15,194 nucleotides of DNA, from the NCBI GenBank assembly GCA_016293435.1, contig JAEDEG010000061.1, forward strand, positions 1 to 15,194, given 5' to 3'. The stretch's first letter is position 1. Every line of letters starts with the position of its first letter. The translations under genes and the position numbers were made by a program. This stretch comes from Clostridia bacterium. Its GTDB lineage: Bacteria > Bacillota > Clostridia > UMGS1810. Of the stretch, positions 1 through 5,581 are shown one piece after another. The notes under the pieces are model-generated. The model saw only the letters and a program-made list of their open reading frames with translations. It ran no database searches and was not told the origin of the DNA.

Positions 1-540
1 CGCGGCATAAACGCTGAGTAAGTGCTCATATGCAAGCGGAGAGAGCCAATTAAGCACCGCTTGAGGTCTTACGGAGTTGTAATATGTTTCAATATACGCA
101 AATATATCGGATTGCGCTTCATCCCTTGTTCTATAGTGCTTATGATGTACAAGTTCACATTTGAGACAACTGAAAAAGTTTTCTGCTACGGCGTTATCAT
201 ATGGATCACCCTTTCTTGACATGCTTTGAGTAATGCTATGTTTTGCTAAAGCTTCACGGTATCCTAAAGAAGCGTACTGTACACCTCGGTCACTATGAAA
301 AATTAAGTTGGTTTGCGGCTTTTGACGGTTTACAGCCATTTCCAAAGCGGAAACCGTGAGGTTGGTATCAATGCGGCTCGAAAAGGCATAGCCGACGATT
401 TTCTTAAGGCATAAATCCTTAACGATTGCGGTATACAGCCATCCCTCGTCGGTTGGGATGTATGTAATATCACCAACCCACTTTTGATTTGGTTTATTTG
501 CTGTAAAATTTCTTTGTAAAAGATGGGGAAAATCAAAAAA
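1..540 (-). pseudogene. IS3-family transposase OrfB, N-terminally truncated, C-terminus at window edge
   Basis: Reading the minus strand in one open frame gives the catalytic (rve) domain of an IS3-family OrfB. It runs from DFPHLLQRNFTANKPNQKW through WVGDITYIPT (first Asp), FHSDRGVQYAS (second Asp) and GDPYDNAVAENFFSCLK (catalytic Glu) to the C-terminal motif YYNSVRPQAVLNWLSPLAYE. The DDE triad and spacing look intact. The roughly 100 residues that normally precede this (HTH_21 and linker) are absent, and so is OrfA: upstream the frame enters an AT-rich repeat and meets TGA. The last residues run off the left edge, so the C-terminal end and the inverted repeat cannot be judged. Without OrfA and the N-terminus the copy is very probably inactive in transposition. 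Family membership is secure; subgroup is not. Confidence 0.88.
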
Positions 541-585
541 AATCATAATCAAAAAAAATCAAATCATAATCAAAAAAAATCAAAT
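531..585. repeat. AT-rich short tandem repeat at the IS3 truncation point
   Basis: Three copies of the 14-mer AATCAAAAAAAATC begin at 531, 547 and 568. The second and third copies belong to a 21-bp unit (CATAATCAAAAAAAATCAAAT) repeated head to tail. The array sits exactly where the transposase reading frame loses family similarity and ends 5 bp before a consensus promoter. It looks like replication-slippage expansion at a deletion junction. No protein or known binding motif is recognised in it. Confidence 0.75.
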
Positions 586-590
586 AGATG

Positions 591-619
591 TTGACAAAAT
601 AATAAATTAGTGATATAAT
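591..619 (+). promoter_or_regulatory. Perfect extended -10 sigma-A promoter upstream of the tRNA-Pro region
   Basis: TTGACA at 591-596, a 17-bp spacer, then TATAAT at 614-619 preceded by TG at 611-612 (extended -10). Every consensus base is met. The expected start is near 626. The first downstream features on this strand are two degenerate tRNA-Pro-like elements and the intact tRNA-Pro at 850, with a terminator at 932, so the likely product is a tRNA-Pro precursor of about 340 nt. Confidence 0.85.
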
Positions 620-679
620 GATTAACAGTTTCGATTTAAGGATATCATAAATAGTTAAGTGCAGAGGTTGAAAATTCAT

Positions 680-739
680 ATCGTGATGCACCGCAGTTTA
701 GTACACATACTTGGATACGCTGTACACTCAATTATTTCG
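680..739 (+). pseudogene. Degenerate tRNA-Pro-like element A (5' half only)
   Basis: The segment starting at 682 aligns with the 5' half of the intact tRNA-Pro at 850: TATCGTGATGCACCGCAGTTTAGTA here against TATCGGGATATAGCGCAGTTTGGTA there, in parts each under 20 bases. That covers acceptor strand, D-stem and D-loop. The anticodon arm and 3' half are not recognisable. The following 29 bases (around CTTGGATACGCTGTACACTCAAT) match element B without gaps but not the intact tRNA. It cannot fold as a tRNA and is read as a decayed tandem duplicate. Confidence 0.5.
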
Positions 740-750
740 AAAATGAAAAT

Positions 751-805
751 ATCGGGATGTGGCTCAGTTTGGTAGTCCTCCTTGGACACACAGTATACTC
801 AATAA
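751..805 (+). pseudogene. Degenerate tRNA-Pro-like element B (5' half only)
   Basis: From 753 the sequence CGGGATGTGGCTCAGTTTGG follows the acceptor 5' strand and D-arm of a bacterial tRNA-Pro closely. After GGTAG it departs into CCTTGGACACACAGTATACTCAAT, which matches element A rather than any anticodon arm. The copies A and B start 71 bp apart, and B and the intact gene 97 bp apart. There is no 3' acceptor strand or T-arm, so it is not a functional tRNA gene. Confidence 0.55.
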
Positions 806-849
806 AATTTAATGATTATCCATTCATCAAACAAAATGAATGGTATTAT

Positions 850-926
<77 letters not shown>

Positions 927-931
927 AATCT

Positions 932-968
932 GAACCGTAATTTTGATACAAAATTGCGGTTCTTTTTC
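932..968 (+). terminator. Rho-independent terminator of tRNA-Pro
   Basis: GAACCGTAATTTTG pairs with CAAAATTGCGGTTC (one T/G position) around a 3-base loop. The stem is about 14 bp and is followed by CTTTTTC. It starts 6 bases after the tRNA CCA. Confidence 0.85.
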
Positions 969-1027
969 TTCGCTCAAAACCGCTTTTCTTTTGTAAAACA
1001 ATTTTGTAAAACAATATTGCTTTTTTC

Positions 1028-1056
1028 TTGACATTTTTTCTTGTATATCATATAAT
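1028..1056 (+). promoter_or_regulatory. Perfect sigma-A promoter of the araC-type gene
   Basis: TTGACA at 1028-1033, a 17-bp spacer and TATAAT at 1051-1056 match both consensus hexamers exactly. The predicted start near 1063 leaves a short leader of about 30 nt to the ATG at 1094. No operator palindrome is evident. Confidence 0.85.
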
Positions 1057-1093
1057 TAAAATAATGGTATAGTTATTTTGCGAGGTGTTTTTC

Positions 1094-1966
1094 ATGAACA
1101 GAGATTTTTTTGAAGTACACTCCTTCACAGGTCTTGACCTACCGTTTTATTTTGAAGAAACCACGCTTGTAAACAGCTCTAATCTCAACGCAAACTGGCA
1201 TCCAAACATTGAAATTCTGTATGTTTCAAAGGGCTGCGGAGTGGTGACGTGTGGCAAAACGCCGTACAGCATATCGGAGGGTGATATTTTTATCATCAAT
1301 TCCTGCCTTCCGCACGTAGTAAACACCGAAACGGAAATAAAATATTACTTTCTCATTCCCGACCGTGATTTTTGCATTTTAAACGGCATAGATACCTGCT
1401 TGGTACGTTTTAAACTAATTGTTCACGACTATGAGGCACTAAAGCTTTACCAAAATATAATTGACGAATTCAGCTGTTCTCTCCCACACCGCAGCGCCGG
1501 AGTACGCCATGCCGTAATGTCGCTTGTGCTCTACCTTGCCCGAAACTACACCGAAAACAAAAAAACATACATCGTCACCGGAAAAGATGAAAATCTGCGC
1601 CTTGCCATAGGCTATATGTACTCGAATTTTAACAAACAGCTCACATTAGATGACATAGCCTCTCAGGCGGGGCTCAGCAAATGCTACTTCGGCAGAGAGT
1701 TTAAACATCTTACAGGAGAAACGCCGTTTGAGTTTATCCATCGCATACGATGTGAATACGCAAAAAAGATGATGTCCTATGGGGTTAAATCCGTTCAGGA
1801 AATCAGCGATATATGCGGTTTTGAAAATGCGTCGTACTTTGCAAAAATTTTTAAAAGATATGTTGGCTGTTCGCCCAACTCTTATGCTAAATCGGTGAGA
1901 TATGCCGCACCGACAACACCGGCATCGCCTTTAAGCTCCGATATTACAATCGATGTTTTAAAGTGA
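1094..1966 (+). CDS. AraC-family transcriptional regulator
   Basis: The 290-residue protein has the usual two-part AraC layout. Residues about 15-100 form a cupin sensor, with the WHPNIEILYVSKGCG strand pair and the GDIFIINSCLPHVV motif. Residues about 170-268 form the double helix-turn-helix, with helices at 183-205 (LTLDDIASQAGLSKCYFGRE) and 233-256 (SVQEISDICGFENASYFAKI), ending in the YVGCSPNSY signature. The ATG at 1094 is chosen over the in-frame GTG at 1085 because GAGGTG lies 6 bases before the ATG and overlaps the GTG. Such regulators usually sense a sugar and control a nearby catabolic cluster; the obvious candidate is the convergent sugar operon at 2.4-5.0 kb. Its last 23 bases overlap the end of the decayed ROK gene. 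The final 20 or so residues are a low-complexity tail beyond the HTH. Family is certain; ligand is unknown. Confidence 0.93.
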   Translation: MNRDFFEVHSFTGLDLPFYFEETTLVNSSNLNANWHPNIEILYVSKGCGVVTCGKTPYSISEGDIFIINSCLPHVVNTETEIKYYFLIPDRDFCILNGIDTCLVRFKLIVHDYEALKLYQNIIDEFSCSLPHRSAGVRHAVMSLVLYLARNYTENKKTYIVTGKDENLRLAIGYMYSNFNKQLTLDDIASQAGLSKCYFGREFKHLTGETPFEFIHRIRCEYAKKMMSYGVKSVQEISDICGFENASYFAKIFKRYVGCSPNSYAKSVRYAAPTTPASPLSSDITIDVLK

Positions 1967-2378
1967 ATTTGCTTTGAACTATATTGATAAATCCGCTTCC
2001 GCGCTCCGTAATTCCTCCGGAGAGAACAACGGCATCGGGGTCTAAAATATTAATAAAGCTGTTTATTCCCATAGCAAGTATGCTTGTATATTCTTCCATT
2101 ACCGCTTTTGCCGACCTGCCCCCTGCATCTAAAGCAGCAAAAATTATTTCACCGTTTAATTTGTCTCCGTTTTCACGGTACATCTGAGCCAGAAAGCTGC
2201 TGTCGTTTTTATCTATGCTTTCCTTTGCCATACGCACAAGTGCCGTCACAGAGACATACTGCTCAAAGCAGCCGCTCTGACCGCATAGACACGATCTTCC
2301 GCCAAATGTCCGGATTACCATATGTCCCGGTTCTGCCATATTTCCATTTCCGAATTGAATCCGTGCTTTTGCATTTTT
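1944..2378 (-). pseudogene. ROK-family sugar kinase/regulator remnant, both ends lost
   Basis: The open frame encodes the middle of a ROK protein: an AEPGHMVI segment equivalent to the family's AGE-GHM motif, the zinc-binding CLCGQSGCFEQYVS motif, and the INILDPDAVVLSGGITERG strand near the C-terminus. The N-terminal half (phosphate-binding DxGGT loop and catalytic Asp region, about 110-125 residues) is absent. A TAA stop at 2379-2381 precedes the fragment, and only about 30 bases separate it from the nagA stop. The C-terminus stops about 30-45 residues early in a tail that overlaps the araC gene antisense. It cannot be an active kinase. Next to nagA, the ancestor was probably an amino-sugar or glucose kinase, but a ROK repressor cannot be excluded. 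Confidence 0.8.
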
Positions 2379-2408
2379 TTATCATATCATCATAATTTTT
2401 GCACCATA

Positions 2409-3146
2409 TTACCTGCATTTTGCGTACTCCCTTTTTCCTCTTACGTAAACTTCAAGTATTTCAAAATTCTCATCGGCAATAACGAAGTTTGCCATTTTGC
2501 CGCAATCCAGCGTACCCATTTTATCAATAACGCCAAGAATGTATGCCGGATTGTACGTTGCCATATGCACAGCGTCTTCTTTGGGTATGCCGATACTCAT
2601 AAGGTGAACCATATTCATATACAGGTTGGCTGATGCTCCGTTTATTGTGCCGTCGGCAAGCCTTGCAATACCGTTTGTAACGTCAACTTCTCAGTATTCC
2701 CTTACATAATGTTCGTCGAGAAGTCCTGCACAAAAAAGCGAATCGATTATACGCACAATTCTTTCCGCTTCAAAAATTCGGTATGCCGCCCGTATCATAG
2801 AGCCGCAGACGTGCATACCGTCACCGATAAGCTCCACAAACGCTCCGCAGTCCATCGCCGCACCGACAAGATGTGTATCTCGGTGATGAAACGCTCCCAT
2901 ACCGTTAAAAATATGCGTATCGTATTTTGCTATTTTGCGTATAGCATCATAAGTGCCATCAACCACTTCCGCACCGTCACAGCCGTGAAAGTGCAAATCT
3001 ATCAGACCGGGAATAACATACATTCCCTCAGCATCTTTCACTTCACCGACGGCGGCATCACAAAAAATGCCGCCGTCGAAACAAAGATATTTTTTCTCAA
3101 ACTTAAACTTTTCGGTATATACCCTTGCGTTTTTTATTATTATCAG
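2409..3146 (-). pseudogene. nagA: N-acetylglucosamine-6-phosphate deacetylase, internally deleted with in-frame stop
   Basis: A single minus-strand frame reads through both termini of NagA. The N-terminus runs from IIIKNARVYTEKFKFEKKYL through YVIPGLIDLHFHGCDGAEV, which carries the metal-site HxH. It jumps after GTYDAIRKIAKYD to THIFNGMGAFHHRD and ELIGDGMHV, then ends in GIARLADGTINGAS and the C-terminal MGTLDCGKMANFVIAD. Roughly 130-150 residues are missing, including the EGPF metal Glu and the GHT His. A TGA at about 2691-2693 interrupts the frame after HYVREY. The first codon in the expected place, overlapping the stop of the upstream dehydrogenase, is CTG rather than ATG. The enzyme would normally deacetylate GlcNAc-6-P in the cytoplasm; this copy cannot. 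Identity is clear from the preserved ends. Confidence 0.88.
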
Positions 3147-4210
3147 TCTATTGCAACCTCGTGTCCCACTCTTGCGGACTCATAAATGGCATCGAGAATT
3201 TTCATTATCATAATACCGTCCTCAGCCGGAGCAATACATTTTGTGCCGTTTGCAATACAGTCTATAAAGTGAGAAATCTCACCGTCAAATTCGGACTGGG
3301 AAAACTTGTAGTTTGCCGTATCTACGTTGATGTCGGCAAGGTAGTCGTTGCAGGTTCCGTAGAGCCTGATGCCGCCGTTTTCACTAACATCTATCCCCGC
3401 CTTTGTGCCGAACAGCTGATTTTTATAGGTTTCCTCACAATTGAAATCATACGAGGTTTCAAGGCTGGTAACCGCTCCGTTGTCGTAGCGGATAAATGCT
3501 GCGGCAAAGTCTTCAACATCACACTTTTCGCCGTCAACATGGTCTGAGGCAATCCAGCTAACATTATTTTTGATATTATTACGATTGCCAAGCTTATCAA
3601 ATGACACCGCATATACGCTGAGCGGCTTGGGATTACCCATTAAATATCTCGCAAAGTCGAGAACATGAACACCCAGGTCTATAATCGGGCCACCGCCGCT
3701 GCGTTTTTTGTCGCAAAACCAGCCACCGGGATTACCGTGTCTGCGTATGAACTGTGCCTTTGTAAAGTACACGTCTCCCAAATATCCGTTTTCTATGAAG
3801 TCACGGACAATTCTTGTCTCTCCGGAAAATCGCATACAAAAACCTATCATTAAAAGTTTTCCGTTTCTGTCTGCAGCATCCTTCATCTGCTGTGCAAGCT
3901 CGGCATTGTATGCCATAGGCTTTTCACAGATTACGTTAAGTCCTACATTCAATGCCTTAATGGTGCATTCGGCGTGGTTGCAGTTCCACACACAAACGCT
4001 TGCGGCATCAAGCTCAGGAAGCTCTGCAAGCATTCTGTCAAGATCGGTGTAACGCCTTTTAATGCCGTATTTATCGGCTGTCTTATTAAGTCTTTCCTCG
4101 CATATGTCGCAGACAGCATATATGTCAACATTATCCATTTTTTGATATGCAGCAATGTGCGAATGTGAAATATTGCCTGCCCCGATTATTGCAACTTTTA
4201 TTTTATCCAT
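3143..4210 (-). CDS. Gfo/Idh/MocA-family NAD(P)-dependent oxidoreductase
   Basis: The 355-residue protein starts with the Rossmann motif KVAIIGAGNISHSH (GxGxxG region 10-15). It carries the family's CEKPMA motif (Lys97 region) and the substrate-side GGGPIIDLGVHVLD, where Asp178 and His182 fit the catalytic pair. Length is normal for the family. Members oxidise or reduce hydroxyls of sugars or inositols with NAD(P); the substrate is not predictable from sequence. The ATG has an AGGAGG 8 bases upstream, lies 13 bases after the stop of the epimerase gene, and the stop codon overlaps the start region of decayed nagA, so these genes formed one operon. The frame is intact with no loss of key residues, in contrast to the two genes downstream. 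Confidence 0.93.
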   Translation of the reverse strand: MDKIKVAIIGAGNISHSHIAAYQKMDNVDIYAVCDICEERLNKTADKYGIKRRYTDLDRMLAELPELDAASVCVWNCNHAECTIKALNVGLNVICEKPMAYNAELAQQMKDAADRNGKLLMIGFCMRFSGETRIVRDFIENGYLGDVYFTKAQFIRRHGNPGGWFCDKKRSGGGPIIDLGVHVLDFARYLMGNPKPLSVYAVSFDKLGNRNNIKNNVSWIASDHVDGEKCDVEDFAAAFIRYDNGAVTSLETSYDFNCEETYKNQLFGTKAGIDVSENGGIRLYGTCNDYLADINVDTANYKFSQSEFDGEISHFIDCIANGTKCIAPAEDGIMIMKILDAIYESARVGHEVAID

Positions 4211-4223
4211 AATGTCTGCCTCC

Positions 4224-5027
4224 TTAGTTTTCGTCTATTGTCTTTTTGAGAAAATCATATGCAAGGCGAATGTCTTCCTCCGGAGTTTCGCCCGCTTCTC
4301 TTTCTATGGTTAAAAACCCCTTAAATCCTTCTTCTTCGAGCGCCTTTAAGTATGCCGGAAAATTAACTTTTCCTTGACCGAGTGGAAGCTCGATGTATGA
4401 AGGATTTTCGCCGAGGAGTTTAATTCCGTCCTTTGCATGAGTGTGTACAATATATTTACCGAGCGTATGTACAGCGGCAACGGGATCTTCACCCCAATCC
4501 ATAACGAGGTTTGCCGGATCTAAGTTTACGGCAACACCCGTTGAGCCGAGAGTATCTAAAAATTTACGGAGAGTGGTCGCCTTCTCCGGACCTGTTTCTA
4601 TAGCAAAGTGCGCATTTACGCTATCGGCATAGTCAGCAAGTGCAAAGCAAGCCTCCTGCATAATCTTATATGTATCAGCCGTGCTATCCTCCGGCACAGT
4701 GCCTATGTGAGTTGTAACAATATTTGTTTCCAAATCGAGTGCAAGGTCAATTATGCGTTTTGAACGTTCAATGAGGTCGTGGTTTAATGTAGGATCAGTA
4801 AATCCTTTTCCGAAGTCGCCGCAAAGTGCGGAAAATACAAGCCCGTTTGACTTAACTTCGTTAAGAAGTTCTTTTCTTGCATTAACGCTCAAATTTTCTG
4901 CCGAGTTTTCACCCTCGGTGGCATACATCTGTATGCCGTTTGCTCCGATCTGTGCCGCTTTCTTAATTGCGCTGCTCCTGTCTGTTCTGAAGCTTTCGAG
5001 AATTACTCCAATAGGAAATTTATACAT
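4224..5027 (-). CDS. Sugar phosphate isomerase/epimerase (xylose isomerase-like TIM barrel)
   Basis: The 267-residue protein is an AP_endonuc_2-type TIM barrel. Metal ligands fall in the expected strands: Glu144 in FAIETGPE, Asp170 in AVNLDPANL, His197 in IVHTHAKDG and Glu242/244 in LTIERE. Related enzymes epimerise or isomerise keto-sugars and inosose derivatives and are often paired with Gfo/Idh dehydrogenases, as here. The start at 5027 is preferred because AGGAGG sits 8 bases before it; the in-frame ATG at 5033 (adding MK) is only 2 bases from that site. It is the first gene of the minus-strand operon, with its own promoter and a palindrome at the -35. The precise substrate is unknown. 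Confidence 0.9.
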   Translation of the reverse strand: MYKFPIGVILESFRTDRSSAIKKAAQIGANGIQMYATEGENSAENLSVNARKELLNEVKSNGLVFSALCGDFGKGFTDPTLNHDLIERSKRIIDLALDLETNIVTTHIGTVPEDSTADTYKIMQEACFALADYADSVNAHFAIETGPEKATTLRKFLDTLGSTGVAVNLDPANLVMDWGEDPVAAVHTLGKYIVHTHAKDGIKLLGENPSYIELPLGQGKVNFPAYLKALEEEGFKGFLTIEREAGETPEEDIRLAYDFLKKTIDEN

Positions 5028-5062
5028 TTTCATGTCCTCCTTATATTTTGATTTGTAGATTC

Positions 5063-5091
5063 ATTATATCGGGTTTATCGCAAGAGTTCAA
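5063..5091 (-). promoter_or_regulatory. Promoter of the epimerase-dehydrogenase operon
   Basis: On the minus strand: TTGAAC (5091-5086), a 17-bp spacer, TATAAT (5068-5063). Transcription would start near 5056, leaving a leader of roughly 30 nt with AGGAGG. Confidence 0.75.
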
Positions 5092-5102
5092 TAACGTTAT
5101 TG
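5089..5102. promoter_or_regulatory. Perfect 14-bp palindrome overlapping the -35, candidate operator
   Basis: CAATAACGTTATTG is an exact inverted repeat with a central CG. It overlaps the last three bases of the -35 of the epimerase promoter. The central AACGTT step and even symmetry are typical of LacI/GalR-family operators, which is an inference; no such regulator is encoded in the window, and AraC proteins prefer direct repeats. Confidence 0.5.
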
Positions 5103-5120
5103 CGTTTAAAAACAACAATA

Positions 5121-5148
5121 TTGCTAAAAGTCTTTTTCACTGTCTACT
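5121..5148 (+). promoter_or_regulatory. Weak candidate promoter of tRNA-Ile
   Basis: TTGCTA (5121-5126), a 16-bp spacer and TCTACT (5143-5148) give the only reasonable sigma-A arrangement before the tRNA. The -10 is poor. A small inverted repeat, CAACC...GGTTG at 5155-5170, lies between it and the gene. Confidence 0.3.
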
Positions 5149-5185
5149 TTTCAACCAATCACGGTTGAAAGCCAATTGCGAATGC

Positions 5186-5262
5186 GGGCTGATAGCTCAG
5201 CAGGTTAGAGCACACGCCTGATAAGCGTGAGGTCGGTGGTTCGAGTCCACTTCAGCCCACCA
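5186..5262 (+). tRNA. tRNA-Ile (anticodon GAT)
   Basis: Acceptor GGGCTGA (5186-5192) pairs with TCAGCCC (5252-5258). The D-arm is GCTC/GAGC, the anticodon stem CACGC/GCGTG holds loop CTGATAA with GAT at 5220-5222, and the T-arm is GGTGG-TTCGAGT-CCACT. Discriminator A and encoded CCA follow. It lies outside any rRNA operon and is transcribed away from the epimerase operon. Confidence 0.97.
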
Positions 5263-5308
5263 AAAAAAAGGATTACTATTCTATAATTATGAATAGCAGT
5301 CCTTTTTT
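5263..5308 (+). terminator. Rho-independent terminator of tRNA-Ile
   Basis: GGATTACTATTC pairs with GAATAGCAGTCC (one mismatch, one G-T) around a 9-base loop and is followed by TTTTTT. It begins directly after the tRNA CCA. Confidence 0.9.
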
Positions 5309-5330
5309 CACTATATCAATCACTAATATT

Positions 5331-5507
5331 ATGTACGGCCGGGGTAATTTCCATTTTATCGGAATGAATCCTAACGAAAGTGAGATGTGGTCAACAGGTA
5401 TGTTGGTACAGCTTGAATTTACAAACGAAAGTAAAATAAAATTCATACCGACTGTTGCCGAAAATGGTGGAATATTACTAATGAAAAATAGAAATTCTGC
5501 AAATTAA
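5331..5507 (+). pseudogene. CapA-like (poly-gamma-glutamate synthesis family) protein fragment
   Basis: About 58 codons end at a TAA. The piece MYGRGNFHFIGMNP, then MWSTGMLVQLEF and IKFIPTVAENGGILL resembles the late part of CapA/PGA_cap metallophosphatase-like proteins, which have a Y-x-GNF strand followed by a W-x-x-GLLV-x-L strand and an IP turn. Full members are 300-400 residues; the upstream metal-binding part and the downstream tail are both absent. The frame can be extended back to an ATG at 5289, but that lies inside the tRNA terminator, so it is not a credible start and there is no ribosome-binding site. I read it as a leftover of a deleted gene. The family assignment rests on a short match and is uncertain. 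Confidence 0.42.
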
Positions 5508-5526
5508 ACATTATCATAAATTAAGA

Positions 5527-5567
5527 CCCGGATGTCAATCGGCACAGCTCTCTGAATGACATCCGGG
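5527..5567. terminator. Hairpin at the end of the rhamnosidase gene, possibly bidirectional
   Basis: CCCGGATGTCA (5527-5537) and TGACATCCGGG (5557-5567) form a perfect 11-bp stem with a 19-base loop. It lies 15 bp beyond the rhamnosidase stop. T-runs are short on both sides (CTTTTG on plus, TCTTAATTT on minus), so termination is likely but not ideal. Confidence 0.65.
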
Positions 5568-5581
5568 CTTTTGCTATAATG

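Noticed and set aside
531..585. Short repeats considered as a CRISPR or origin iteron array
   Set aside because: The units are too short and AT-only, with no spacers, no cas genes and no replication protein nearby.
2691..2693. TGA in nagA considered as a recoded (Sec/Trp) codon
   Set aside because: Other genes here, including the araC-type gene and the dehydrogenase, end with TGA. No selenocysteine element is seen, and the gene lacks its catalytic core anyway.
2709..3547. Plus-strand ORFs of 100-158 codons opposite nagA and the dehydrogenase
   Set aside because: They are antisense shadows of clearly recognisable minus-strand genes, with no family features or ribosome-binding sites.
5289..5330. 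Start of the CapA-like frame at ATG 5289
   Set aside because: This ATG lies inside the tRNA-Ile terminator stem and has no ribosome-binding site.
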